A stretch of 64,000 nt of DNA from Myxococcus fulvus (GCF_900111765.1 NZ_FOIB01000006.1:558001-622000); one strand, 5' to 3'. Positions 16,763 to 26,400 are shown, counted from the first letter of the stretch. A program made the numbers and translations. Notes: a model not told the origin generated them from the sequence alone.

Positions 16763-19024
16763 ATGAGCCAACAGCCTGAGTTGATTTCCCGGCGCTCCTT
16801 CCTCGAAGGGCTCAACCTCTCGGTGGGAGGGCTGGCGCTGGGCGTGGTGCCCACGGTGACGCTGGCGGGCGCGGCCCCGGGCGCGAAGGGCAAGCCCGCG
16901 GAGCTTCGGCCCAATGTCTTCGTGCACATCGCCTCGGACGGGCAGGTCACCATCGTCTGCCACCGCTCGGAGATGGGGCAGGGCGTCCGCAGCTCGATGC
17001 CGGTGGTGGTGGCGGACGAGCTGGGCGCGGACATGGCGCGGGTGAAGGTGGTGCAGGCCGTGGGCGACGCCGTGTATGGCGACCAGAACACGGACGGCTC
17101 CAGCAGCATCCGGGGCGTGTACCAGTCGCTGCGCCGCACGGGCGCCACGGCGCGGGAGATGCTGGTGGCCGCGGCGGCGCGTCGCTGGAAGGTGCCGGCC
17201 TCGGACTGCGAGGCGCGGGAGCACGCGGTGTTCCACAAGCGGAGCTCGCGCTCGTTGGGGTTCGGGGAGCTGGTGGCGGACGCGGCGAAGCTGCCGGTGC
17301 CCAAAGCGGAGTCGGTGGCGCTGCGGCCCTCGTCGGAGCTGCGCTACGTGGGCAAGGAGCTGCCGCTGTTGGATGGGCCGGCCTATGTCACGGGCACGGC
17401 CGTCTTCGGCGCGGACGTGAAGCTGCCGGGCATGCTCATCGCGGTGGTGGCGCGGCCTCCCGTCGTCGGTGGGAAGGTGGTGCGCTTCGACGCCGCGAAG
17501 GCGCTCGCGATTCCGGGCGTGAAGCAGGTGCTGGAGCTGCCCGTGCCCAAGCGGCCGTATGTCTTCCAGGGCTGGGGCGGGGTGGCGGTGCTGGCGGAGA
17601 ACACGTGGGCGGCGATGCGGGGCCGCGCGGCGCTGGACATCACCTGGGAGGACGGTCCCAACGCCGAGTACGACTCGGTGAAGTATCGCGAGGCGCTGCT
17701 GGAGTCGGTGCGCGTGCCGGGCAAGCCGGCGCGCACGGTGGGGGACGTGGACAAGGCGCTCGCGAGCGCCGCGCGGGTGGTGGAGGCGGAGTACTACGCG
17801 CCGCACCTGTCGCACGCGCCCATGGAGCCGCCGGTGGCGCTGGCGCGGGTGGCGAATGGGGTCTGCGAGGTGTGGGCGCCTTCACAGCATCCGCAGGCGG
17901 CGCGCACCGAGGCGGCGCAGGCGTCGGGGCTGCCCGAGGACAAGGTGACGGTGAACGTCACGCTGCTGGGCGGCGGCTTCGGGCGCAAGTCGAAGGCGGA
18001 CTTCGTCGCGGAGGCGGTGCACCTGGCGAAGATGGCGGGCGTGCCGGTGCGCGTGCAGTGGACGCGCGAGGACGACATCCGTCATGACTACTACCACTCG
18101 GCCAGCGCGCAGCGGCTGAGTTGTGGATTGGACGCGGCGGGCAAGCCCACGGCGTGGCTGCACCGCACGTCCTTCCCGGCCATCCGCTCCACGTTCTCCG
18201 AGGACGTGACGGGGCCGGTGGCGAGGGACTTGAACCAGGGCGTGTTGGACCTGGCGCTGGCGATTCCGAACGTGCGCGCGGAGATGGGCGAGGCGCTGGC
18301 GAAGGTGCGCATCGGGTGGCTGCGCTCGGTGAACAACATCTTCCACGGCTTCGCGGTGGGCTCGTTCATGGACGAGCTGGCGCATGCGCGCGGCATGGAC
18401 CCGCGGGAGAACCTGCTGGAGGTGATTGGACCTCCGCGCCTCGTGTCCGTGGCGGAGCTGGGCGTCAGCGCGCTGCCGAACTATGGCGCGCCGGTGGAGG
18501 CGCACCCGGTGAACGCGGAGCGGCTGCGCGGGGTCATCGAGCGCGTCACGGCGATGTCGGGCTGGAGCGAGCGCGAGAAGAACGGCCGCACGCTGGGGCT
18601 CGCCGCGCACCGCAGCTTCCTGAGCTACGTGGGCGTGGTGGTGTCGATGAAGAAGGACGCGGCGGGACGGGCGCGCGTGGACGAGGCGTGGGTGGCGGTG
18701 GACGCGGGGCTGGTGGTGAACCCGGACCGCGTCCGCTCGCAGATGGAGGGCTCCGTCATCTTCGGCATGAGCCTGGCGTTCTACGGCGCCATCACGATGA
18801 AGGGCGGCGCGACGGAGCAGTCGAACTTCCGCGACTACAAGCTGGTGCGCATGGCCGAGGCGCCCCGGGCCATCCACGTGGACATCATCCAGAGCGACGC
18901 GCCCCCGGGCGGCGTGGGCGAGCCGGGCGTGCCCCCGGTGGCCCCCGCCATCGCGAATGCGCTCTTCGCCCTCACGGGCACGCGCGTGAGGGATTTGCCC
19001 ATCGTCCGGACGGTCCCCGTCTGA
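16763..19024 (+). CDS. iorB: Molybdopterin subunit of IorB/aldehyde-dehydrogenase type oxidoreductase
   Basis: The 753-residue catalytic subunit has a Tat signal (ISRRSFLEGLNLSVGG) and two aldehyde oxidase/xanthine dehydrogenase molybdopterin-binding halves (SEMGQGVRSSMPVVVADE; GGGFGRKSKADFV; VGSFMDELAHARG). The conserved catalytic glutamate lies near the C-terminus in GGVGEPGVPPVAPAIANAL. It hydroxylates an N-heterocycle or oxidises an aldehyde using water; the substrate is not readable. There is no FAD subunit, so electrons pass through the 2Fe-2S subunit to the cytochrome encoded upstream. No XdhC-type cofactor insertion gene is present in the window. Confidence 0.93.
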   Translation: MSQQPELISRRSFLEGLNLSVGGLALGVVPTVTLAGAAPGAKGKPAELRPNVFVHIASDGQVTIVCHRSEMGQGVRSSMPVVVADELGADMARVKVVQAVGDAVYGDQNTDGSSSIRGVYQSLRRTGATAREMLVAAAARRWKVPASDCEAREHAVFHKRSSRSLGFGELVADAAKLPVPKAESVALRPSSELRYVGKELPLLDGPAYVTGTAVFGADVKLPGMLIAVVARPPVVGGKVVRFDAAKALAIPGVKQVLELPVPKRPYVFQGWGGVAVLAENTWAAMRGRAALDITWEDGPNAEYDSVKYREALLESVRVPGKPARTVGDVDKALASAARVVEAEYYAPHLSHAPMEPPVALARVANGVCEVWAPSQHPQAARTEAAQASGLPEDKVTVNVTLLGGGFGRKSKADFVAEAVHLAKMAGVPVRVQWTREDDIRHDYYHSASAQRLSCGLDAAGKPTAWLHRTSFPAIRSTFSEDVTGPVARDLNQGVLDLALAIPNVRAEMGEALAKVRIGWLRSVNNIFHGFAVGSFMDELAHARGMDPRENLLEVIGPPRLVSVAELGVSALPNYGAPVEAHPVNAERLRGVIERVTAMSGWSEREKNGRTLGLAAHRSFLSYVGVVVSMKKDAAGRARVDEAWVAVDAGLVVNPDRVRSQMEGSVIFGMSLAFYGAITMKGGATEQSNFRDYKLVRMAEAPRAIHVDIIQSDAPPGGVGEPGVPPVAPAIANALFALTGTRVRDLPIVRTVPV

Positions 19025-19054
19025 CTCCAGGCAACTTTCGTCCGTGAGGCGGCG

Positions 19055-20062
19055 TTACTCCCAGCGCGCCTCATAGGGGTTGTACTTGCACTTCGCGGGC
19101 TTGGAGAGGGGTTGCTCGGGCTCGCGGACGTAGGCCCGGCAGTCCTGGCAGATGTAGCGGAACTCGCAGTCCTGGCAGACCAGGACCTGGTCCTTGGTGG
19201 TTCGCCAGATGGCTTGGAAGTCCTCTCGCGCCACCACCTCCGCGAGCGGGGTGCTCTGGAGCGCTCCGAAGGACTTGAGCATCGACGGGCAGTTCTTGAT
19301 GTTCCCCCGGGTGTCGATGCCGAGCTTCCGGTTCAGGCAGCTGTTGAAGCGCAGCGCCTCCGTGAAGGACATGACGTTGCAGCTGAAGAGCTGGCTGGAC
19401 ACGTTGCCGCAGCAAGCCTCGGAGGTGATGACCTCCCGGGTGAAGATGAGGTCGGTGTGCAGGTCGACGTGGCGGTGCTCGTCACGCTCGGGGCTGGAGT
19501 GCACCGTGATGTGCTTCACGCGCTTGTGCTCTACGACGAGCGCCTCCAGGGCCTCGGGATGGAGGCTGGCGTGATGACCGATGACGAGGCTGATGGACCG
19601 GAGGGCGGAGTCCCTGAAGGGCTCCAGCTTCTGGGTGAGTGTCTCGAGCGACAGCGCGTGGAAGAAGCGCAGCTCCAATGACTCACAGCCGAGCTGGGAG
19701 AGCTGCGTGTTCAGGTCCACCAGATCGTGGGTCGACGCCGGGTCGAAGTCCACCAGGCAGTTGGTGAGGGTCCTGGGATTGCGCCAGTCCAGGTTCATCG
19801 GGGGGAAGCGCTGAGGATTCTCGGTGAAGAACCCGTAGTCCTTCTGGAGCAGGAACGCGAAGTACGAATCAATCTGCGCGTCGTGGGCGTGGTCGTAGGC
19901 CGCCTTGATGTCCTCGACGGTCTTCTCGCGACTCATCTCCAGGATGTCCACGAGAACATTGGGGATGAAGATGAACGAGGCCTGCTGCAGGTCGCACAGG
20001 ATGCTGCGTGTGTGTCCCCGGACGGGGATGCAGCAGGCATAGCAGGTGAAATACCTACTCAT
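19055..20062 (-). CDS. gwsS: Grasp-with-spasm system SPASM-domain peptide maturation protein
   Basis: The 335-residue protein begins MSRYFTCYACCIPVRG. It has no CxxxCxxC radical-SAM motif, yet ends in a SPASM-like cysteine-rich domain: NSCLNRKLGIDTRGNIKNCPS, then CQDCEFRYICQDCRAY and KCKYNPYE. This combination is typical of the SPASM partner in grasp-with-spasm RiPP systems known mainly from Bacteroidota. The domain probably binds iron-sulfur clusters and may present the precursor peptide to the ATP-grasp enzyme. It is the last gene of the RiPP operon and overlaps the small upstream gene by 8 bases. Family assignment is from motif recognition. Confidence 0.85.
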   Translation of the reverse strand: MSRYFTCYACCIPVRGHTRSILCDLQQASFIFIPNVLVDILEMSREKTVEDIKAAYDHAHDAQIDSYFAFLLQKDYGFFTENPQRFPPMNLDWRNPRTLTNCLVDFDPASTHDLVDLNTQLSQLGCESLELRFFHALSLETLTQKLEPFRDSALRSISLVIGHHASLHPEALEALVVEHKRVKHITVHSSPERDEHRHVDLHTDLIFTREVITSEACCGNVSSQLFSCNVMSFTEALRFNSCLNRKLGIDTRGNIKNCPSMLKSFGALQSTPLAEVVAREDFQAIWRTTKDQVLVCQDCEFRYICQDCRAYVREPEQPLSKPAKCKYNPYEARWE

Positions 20063-20297
20063 CGTCGCTCACGGTGGGAGGGATGTGGCCCAGGGGCGTG
20101 GAGATGCGCTTGTGGAAGCGGTGGGTCGAGAAGTCGCGCGTCCGGTAGTGGCTGGAGGGGAGCTTGTTCCCGAGGACCCGCTCGTCACGCTGGAGGTCGG
20201 CGATGGGCTCGAACCGGGCCACCAGGAAGTTGAGCGAGTACAACGGTGTGTCTTCCTCTGGAATCTCATCGATGAACTTCTTGGGGGCGGAGGTCAT
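20055..20297 (-). CDS. Small protein of the RiPP operon, function unknown
   Basis: An 80-residue hydrophilic protein (MTSAPKKFIDEIPEED to HIPPTVSDDE) overlaps the ATP-grasp gene by 32 bases and the SPASM gene by 8 bases. This tight packing strongly supports translation. An alternative ATG at 20318 would add seven residues. It contains LNFLVARFEPI and a basic HRFHKRI region, with no cysteine and no signal peptide. It lacks the GG leader cleavage motif, so I do not take it as a second precursor. A role as recognition or accessory factor is a guess from position only. Confidence 0.65.
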   Translation of the reverse strand: MTSAPKKFIDEIPEEDTPLYSLNFLVARFEPIADLQRDERVLGNKLPSSHYRTRDFSTHRFHKRISTPLGHIPPTVSDDE

Positions 20298-21249
20298 GGG
20301 CAATGAGGTATTGGGCAATCTTCTCGTAGAGAGAGTAGTTGCAGGGGTAGGAGACCATGCCGAACTGGCCCGTCGGGTTCACCTCGAGGAAGTAGTAGTC
20401 GCCGTCCGTGCTCTTGATGATGTCCAGGGAACCGCAGTTGAGCCCGAGTGAGCGCATGAAGCGCTGGATGGCGCTCTCGAGCCGCTCCGGCAACGCATAG
20501 GGGACCGTGCGTGTCGGGCGGGTCCAGTCAATCTTGCGGAAGTCCAGGGCCGTCCCCTCCGACTTCTGGGAGAAGATGGCCATCGCGTGGCATTCGCCAT
20601 CGAGATAGAAGACGCGCAGCTCGTATTCCTTGTCCACCTTGCGCTGAACCAGCGACGGGAAGAAGTGCTCGCCCACTCGCCGCGCCTCCTCGGGCTCGAT
20701 GGCGCGCGTGAACATCGAGTACAACCCATCCGGCTCTTTCAGGAAGAGGGGCTCGTAGATCGACTTGCTGATGTACTCACCCTGCGCGAGCAGGCGCGCG
20801 AGGTCATCCTTGCGGTTGAGCACATGGGTCTCCGGTGTGCTCATCCCGCACTGACGGGCACGCAGGAGCATGTCGAGCTTGTTGACCCGAACCCGGGAGG
20901 GATGGGTGAGCCAGCGCTTGTCATCGAGGAGCGCCGTCAGCGCGGAGAGGATGCTGGCGTGCTCACGCTGCAACTGGACGAGGGAGTCCCGCCGCAACCG
21001 GGTGGCTGCTCTCGCATGGTAGCGGGAGCGATGGAAGTTGCCGAACTTCCGGAGCCAGACGATTCCCACCGAGTCCAGGTCGACCGCCTTCCGCCGGAAG
21101 GTGAGCTGGGCGGGATGCAGCGACAGATGCAACGGCTCTTCCATCAAATCATCCGCGTTGAGACGCAGATGCTCATGCCGATGGAACTTCAGCCAGTCGA
21201 TGACATGGTCCAGGTTGACGTCGTCACTGGAGCTGAGCAGCAGAATCAT
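20266..21249 (-). CDS. gwsG: ATP-grasp peptide ligase of grasp-with-spasm type (graspetide synthetase)
   Basis: The 327-residue enzyme has an N-terminal pre-ATP-grasp domain (MILLLSSSDDVNLDHVIDW, GIVWLRKFGN) and an ATP-grasp core: KSIYEPLFL, KEYELRVFYLDG, GSLDIIKSTDGDYYFLEVNPTGQFG (metal-binding Glu/Asn near residues 289-291), then the short C-terminal SLYEKIAQYLI. In graspetide pathways such enzymes form ester or amide links between Asp/Glu and Ser/Thr/Lys side chains of the core peptide. Its gene lies 105 bases downstream of the precursor on the same strand. The missing overlap, with a hairpin in the gap, fits higher expression of the precursor than of the ligase. Confidence 0.88.
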   Translation of the reverse strand: MILLLSSSDDVNLDHVIDWLKFHRHEHLRLNADDLMEEPLHLSLHPAQLTFRRKAVDLDSVGIVWLRKFGNFHRSRYHARAATRLRRDSLVQLQREHASILSALTALLDDKRWLTHPSRVRVNKLDMLLRARQCGMSTPETHVLNRKDDLARLLAQGEYISKSIYEPLFLKEPDGLYSMFTRAIEPEEARRVGEHFFPSLVQRKVDKEYELRVFYLDGECHAMAIFSQKSEGTALDFRKIDWTRPTRTVPYALPERLESAIQRFMRSLGLNCGSLDIIKSTDGDYYFLEVNPTGQFGMVSYPCNYSLYEKIAQYLIAHDLRPQEVHR

Positions 21250-21288
21250 GCGCGGAGGAGACAGACCTGAAGCGAGGGGCGCCGAGTC

Positions 21289-21318
21289 AAGGCATGAGTC
21301 CTGTTTCCCCCATGCCTT
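21289..21318 (-). terminator. Hairpin between precursor and ATP-grasp genes
   Basis: AAGGCATG (21289-21296) and CATGCCTT (21311-21318) form a perfect 8-bp stem with a 14-base loop, 37 bases behind the precursor stop. It is followed on the transcribed strand by TT only, so it is at best a leaky terminator or an mRNA-stabilising element. Such elements are common between RiPP precursor and maturase genes. Confidence 0.45.
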
Positions 21319-21354
21319 TCTCGGTCCATGCGGACGCGGGAGTGCTCTCCGGAA

Positions 21355-21540
21355 TCAGCCGCACTCGCCCGAGTAGCTGTCATCACCGTCATTGGAGCCG
21401 CCGCGCGGCGTCACCGTGAAGGTGTCCAGCGTGCAACCCGCGGGAGCGGCCTTGCCTCCCGTCACGGCCTCCAACTCCTCGTTCTCCAACGTCTGGAACT
21501 TCGAATCGTCCAGGCTCTCGAACTTTCCGAACAGCTTCAT
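21355..21540 (-). CDS. gwsA: Graspetide-like RiPP precursor peptide with GG leader
   Basis: A 61-residue peptide starts at ATG 21540 behind a strong GGAAAGGGTGG site. The leader (residues 1-29) ends in LENEELEAVTGG, the double-glycine motif of natural-product precursors. The core (30-61) contains Thr37, Thr40, Thr42, Thr44, Ser49, Ser55 and Ser57 as possible nucleophiles and Asp39, Asp51, Asp53, Asp54 and Glu59 as acid donors, a layout suited to side-chain macrolactone formation. Cys36 and Cys60 bracket the core and could form a disulfide, which fits the upstream VKOR/thioredoxin gene. A dedicated C39-peptidase transporter that would cut after GG is not seen in the window. Confidence 0.85.
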   Translation of the reverse strand: MKLFGKFESLDDSKFQTLENEELEAVTGGKAAPAGCTLDTFTVTPRGGSNDGDDSYSGECG

Positions 21541-21662
21541 TCGAACCACCCTTTCCAATGAGTCGTGTCCACGAGACTTCCGCATCTATCCAGAAAGTGC
21601 TGGCTAGGCTTGTTTGGTTCGGAAGTCCCGATTTGGAATGGTGGCGTCCTGTCCAGGTGACG

Positions 21663-23408
21663 TCAAGCGGAGGCCTGGCGGGAAGAGGGTGGAGACATGG
21701 AGGCGGATGACAGGAGTTGCCGCATGGCGGGATTCTCCAGCCACTGCGCGATGTGGGGAAAAGGCGCTTCGCAGCGGCGCCCATCCAGGAAGAGGGCGGG
21801 GAGGGATTGGATGTGCTGTCGCTGGAACTCGAGTGCTGCGCGCACGTGTTCTCGCGCCAGTGGGAGTGCCTGCTCGAGGTCGGCGGCGCCCCGGCCCGAG
21901 TCCATGGCGAGCAGGGACCCGGGAGCGGCGCTCTTCTCGAGCCGCCCGTAGTCCTTCTTTGCCTCCCGCAGCAGCGACAGCATGCCGGTGGCGCCCCAGG
22001 CCACGCCAGCCGCCACCAGGGCGGTGCAGGCCGCATCATCTCCTGGGTTGTCCGCGCGCGTGGGTGCGAGTGCCACGTGGATGCGCAGTCGCTCCCCGTG
22101 CCGGGCCGCCAGGCGGTCCACCTCATCGGGTAGGTCCGCACAGGCATGACATGAGGGGTGGACGAACAGGACGAGCTCGTGTGGCGCCTGGGGCGCCCCG
22201 AGTCCGGGGCCCAGCGCGGCCCCGTCCAGGTTCAGGAGGGGCTGTTGAAGGTGCAGGGCGAGCGTCGACAGCGCGGAGTCCGGTGGATGTGTGGACGCCT
22301 GGGGAGGGGAGCGGTGGGAGGGCCCGGCAAGCGCGGCGGTGAGGAGGACCCCGAAGAAGAGACAGGCCAGCAAGGCGCTGGGGATGGAGACGGCGGAGAC
22401 CTCGGGCCAGGGGCCCGACAGGAAGGTGGCGGCGCCGAGGGCATTGACGCCATGCACCGTCAGACACAGGCCGCAGAAGCGGCGCATGTGTGTCTGGAGC
22501 ACCAGCAACGACGCGGAGACAAGGGCCGAGGGAAGAAAGGATGCCGCGACGAGCCAGAGTGCGCCCGAGCCACCCCCGGAGGCCGTGGTGCAGAGCAGGA
22601 GCAACTGCGTGGCGAAGCCCGCGGTTCCGAGCCCCGAGAGAGGCAGTCCCAGGGGCCGGGCCCAGGCGGAGCGCAAGACGCTCGTGCAGTCCACGGCGCC
22701 TCCAGCACGGCACCCAGGTATGGGCCCGTCCTGGTGCGTCGCATCGAGTGCTATCACCGACGCCACGAGTCCAACGACGCACAGTAGCGCCAGGAGGGCC
22801 ACGAAGGGCCGCGGCCCCGGGGGCTGGGCCGACACCGCCAGCACGAGGAGGACGAGGAGCAATCCTCCCCAGCCGAGCCGGGCCCCAGTCGAGGCTGCAG
22901 CGCCGAGGAGCTGGGGCCGCACCCGCCAGTCCTCCAGGAGCTTCTCGGACAATCGATGCCAGACGAAGCCCTGCTCTGGCACTCCGGTCGCGCCGCGCTC
23001 GAGCAGGACCAGGACGCCAGACCAACCCTGGACCAACCTGACCTGCTCCACGTCACGACTTCCGTGCTGGCTGTCCCACAGGCGAAAGCGCGGGCTGGCG
23101 CTGGTGGCGGGCGTGGAGAGGGCTTCAAGGAGCCCGAAGCCACTGTGTGCTCCCTGCTGGAAATGAAGAATCGCAGGCAGCATGCCGGCCTCGAGCGTGC
23201 CGAGCGTCACGATGTCTGTCTTGACGGCCTTGACGCGCAGCCCCAGGGAGGCGGCGACCTTCGTCAGCGCGAGAAGGGAGGCGGGCTGGGGTTGGCGCGA
23301 GAGGGCCTCGCGCACATGGCCGCGGGAATAGCGGAGGCCCAGGCGTCGGGCTGCGCGAGTCAGGGCTTGAGCGGGGCCATCCGACGGGAGCTCGGAGTCG
23401 AGGGGCAT
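21663..23408 (-). CDS. C39-like / VKOR / thioredoxin fusion protein of the RiPP locus
   Basis: This 581-residue membrane protein has three parts. Residues 1-130 resemble a peptidase C39 fold (LTKVAASLGLRVKAVKT, LPAILHFQQGAHSGFGLLE) but have no cysteine, so peptidase activity is unlikely. Residues 175-350 form a vitamin K epoxide reductase domain with loop cysteines (CRAGGAVDC, about 236) and the membrane CGLC site (FCGLC, about 313). The C-terminal part is thioredoxin/DsbA-like with CHAC (about 421). It should catalyse disulfide formation in the periplasm, re-oxidised by quinone. Similar fusions accompany GG-leader RiPPs in Bacteroidota. It lies 122 bases upstream of the precursor on the same strand. 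The domain split is read by eye. Confidence 0.83.
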   Translation of the reverse strand: MPLDSELPSDGPAQALTRAARRLGLRYSRGHVREALSRQPQPASLLALTKVAASLGLRVKAVKTDIVTLGTLEAGMLPAILHFQQGAHSGFGLLEALSTPATSASPRFRLWDSQHGSRDVEQVRLVQGWSGVLVLLERGATGVPEQGFVWHRLSEKLLEDWRVRPQLLGAAASTGARLGWGGLLLVLLVLAVSAQPPGPRPFVALLALLCVVGLVASVIALDATHQDGPIPGCRAGGAVDCTSVLRSAWARPLGLPLSGLGTAGFATQLLLLCTTASGGGSGALWLVAASFLPSALVSASLLVLQTHMRRFCGLCLTVHGVNALGAATFLSGPWPEVSAVSIPSALLACLFFGVLLTAALAGPSHRSPPQASTHPPDSALSTLALHLQQPLLNLDGAALGPGLGAPQAPHELVLFVHPSCHACADLPDEVDRLAARHGERLRIHVALAPTRADNPGDDAACTALVAAGVAWGATGMLSLLREAKKDYGRLEKSAAPGSLLAMDSGRGAADLEQALPLAREHVRAALEFQRQHIQSLPALFLDGRRCEAPFPHIAQWLENPAMRQLLSSASMSPPSSRQASA

Positions 23409-23472
23409 GTGACAGTGATATGTCGTTCCCGAATGTCGTGGGAAGGGCTCCAGGCGTGTTCCTGGTGTCCCG

Positions 23473-26400
23473 TCAGTGAATCGACGGCGGAGGCGTGGGC
23501 TCGGGCCCGGTGAGCGGCAGCTCGACGATGAGCGTGGCGCCGTGGCCCCGCCGGCTCTCCGCGCGGATGGTGCCCTGGTGCGCCTCCACGATTCGGCGGC
23601 TGATGAAGAGCCCCAATCCCAGTCCCCCATAGTTGCGCGCGGGGACGGCGCGGCCGAACTTCTCGAAGATGCGCTCCAGGTCCTCGGACGCGATGCCGAT
23701 GCCCTCGTCGCTCACCAGGATTCGTCCCCGCCCCGCGCGCTCCTCCACGCGGATGCGCACGGGCCTGCCAGGCCCGTACTTGATGGCGTTGGACACCAGC
23801 CCCCGCACCACCTGCTCCAGCCTGCGCGCATCCCACCGTCCCACCACCGCCACGGGCGCCTCGACCTCGAGCACGCTGTCCGCCTGCGCCGCCTGCGCCC
23901 GAAGCTGCTCCGCCACCTCCCGCGCCACCGCGGACAGGTCCACCCGGCCCAGCTCCAGCGGCAAGGGCGAGCCCGCGAGCTGCGTCACGTCCAGCAAGTC
24001 ATTGATGAGCGCGGCCAGCTTGCGCACCTGCAGCGACGTGCTCTCCGCCGCCCGCATCACGCTGTGACGCAGGTGCTCCTCGGACGTGGAGGAGCTGGCC
24101 TCGCGCGCGAGCCCCTGGAGCTTGATTTGAAGCGGCGTCAGCGGCGTCTTGAGCTCGTGCGAGGCCACCGTGAGGAACTCGTCGCGCAGACGCACCGCCT
24201 CCTGCAGCTGGACCTCCGCGTCCTTCAGCCGCGTCACGTCCTGGAGCGCCAGCACCACCGTGGCGGGATGTCCGTGCATGGCGGGCAGCAGCTCGGAGTC
24301 CACCAGGATGTCGCGCACTTCTCCGGAGGCGACGCGCCAGCGCATCGGCTCCCGCCGCAGCGTCTCACCCCGCGCCGCGCGTGCTCCCGGCATGCGCTCG
24401 TTGGGCAGCGTGGCGTCGTGCTCGTCGATGACGTTGTAGACGGTGCCGTAGCGCTCCACCGGGACGCCGAGCGCGACCTCTCCGCCCGCGAGCTGATGGG
24501 CCGCCTGGTTGGCGAAGAGCACCTTTCCCGTGCCCGGCTCCATCATCAGCAGGGCAATCGGCGTCATGTGCAGCAGCGACTCCAGCCACTTCTGCTGGCT
24601 CGCCAGGTGCGCGGCCAGCTCCTCGGCCTGGTGGCGCGCCCGCACCTGGTCCGTCACGTCCAGCGAGAACGACAGCACCGAGTCCACCTCCCCCTGTGCG
24701 TCCCGCAGGGGTTGATAGACGATGTTGAAGTAGTGCTGCTCCAGCCCCTTGTCGTTCAGGTTCAACAACTGCGGCGTCTCCGTGAACTTCATCGGGCGCC
24801 CCGACGCGAAGACCTCGTCGAGCGCGAGCGAGTATGCCCGGGCCTGCTCGCTCTCCCGTGCGATGTCGCGCAGGGACGTGCCCACCAGCTCGGAGTCCTG
24901 TGACTGGCGCTGGAAGTTCGGGTTGACCAGCGTGAAGGTCTGCTCCGGGCCGGAGAGGATGGCGATGGACGCGGGCGCGTTCATCAACACGTCGTAGAGC
25001 CGCGCGCGCTGCGCCTCCACCTCGGCCTCCGTGCGCTTGCGGTCCGTGATGTCGTGGAAGAGCACCACGCAGCCCTGGATGCGTCCGCGCGCGTCCTCGC
25101 TGGGCACGAAGGTGGCCTGGACGTGGATCTGCCGTCCGTCGCGCAGGCCGAGCGCCGTCTCGTGGGCGACGTGCTCTCCCGACAAGGCGCGGCGCACCCA
25201 GGCCTTGAAGAGGGGATAGAGCAGCTCCCCACCCACCTCGCGCAGCGTCCTGCCCACCACGCTGCTGGGCTTCACGCCGAACCAGGTCTCGAAGGCGCGG
25301 TTGCAGAACAGATAGCGCTCCTCCGGGTCCAGGTAGGCCACCAGCGCGGGCAGCGCGTCGGTGATGGTGCGCAGCTGGTGCTCCCGCTGGCGCGCCTGCA
25401 TCCGGCTCTGCTCCAGCGCCCGCTGCGCCTGGGCCTGCTCCGTCACGTCCCGCTGCGTCCCCCACACCCGCACGAGCCAGCCGTCCTCCACCACGCCCAC
25501 GAAGTTGGACAACCGCACCCGCTCCAGGCCCTTCCTGTCCCGCTGGCGCGTCTCCATGTCCTGCACCCGGAAGCCCTTCTGGACGAAGGTCCGCAGGGCG
25601 TCGACCGAGCCCCCCGAGCGCTGGATGAGCTCGCGCAGCGACACGCCCTCCAGGTCGCGAGCGGAGTCGAAGCCGCTCATCCGCGCCATCACCTCGTTGC
25701 TCTCCGCGATGTGACCCGTGCGGATGATGGCGTCGACCAGCGCGTCCTCCGGCTGGCGCGTGTCCAGCGGCGCGTCGAACTCCATGCGCCAGATGCCCTC
25801 CGTGCTCTGGGCCAGGAAGGTCCGGTAGCGCTCGTCACTCGCCGCGAGCGCGCGCGTCGTCTGCCGCAGCTCCTGCTCCGCCTGCTTGCGCTCGCTGACG
25901 TCCTCGGCCGTGGACATCCACTCGCGCACCAGGCCGTCGTCATCGAACACCGGCACGCCCCGGAGGATGACGTCCCGCCACGTCCCGTCGCGGTGCTGCA
26001 GTCGCACCTCCCCGCGGTACGGCTCACGCGTCTTCAGCGCGGAGCGCCACTCCGTCACGAAGCGCGCGCGGTCCCCGGGGTGGATGGCGTCGAGCCAGCC
26101 GAGCCCCAGGTGGGCACCCCGCGACTGTCCGGTGAAGGCCATCCAGCGGGGCGCCGGCTCGGTCAGCTCCCCCCGCGCATCGGTGGTCCAAACGGGCTGG
26201 GCCGTGGCCTCCACGAGCGAGCGGAAGCGCTCCTGGTTCAGCCGGTTGGCCTGCTGCGCGAGCTTGTGCTCCGTCGTCTCCACGACGGTGATGCCCACGC
26301 CCTGCATCGCGCCCCCCGCGTCCCGCACGGGGAAGTAGTTGACGACGAAGCTGCGGGGGACGCCGAGCGCCTTGGCCGTGGCGCCGACAATCTCCAGGTT

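Noticed and set aside
16763..19024. Xanthine dehydrogenase proper
   Set aside because: There is no FAD subunit, a Tat signal is present, and cytochrome genes flank it; the IorB/aldehyde-oxidoreductase type fits better.
20055..20297. The 80-residue protein as a second RiPP precursor
   Set aside because: It has no GG leader motif, is not separated from the maturases by a gap, and is translated at overlapping junctions like an accessory protein.
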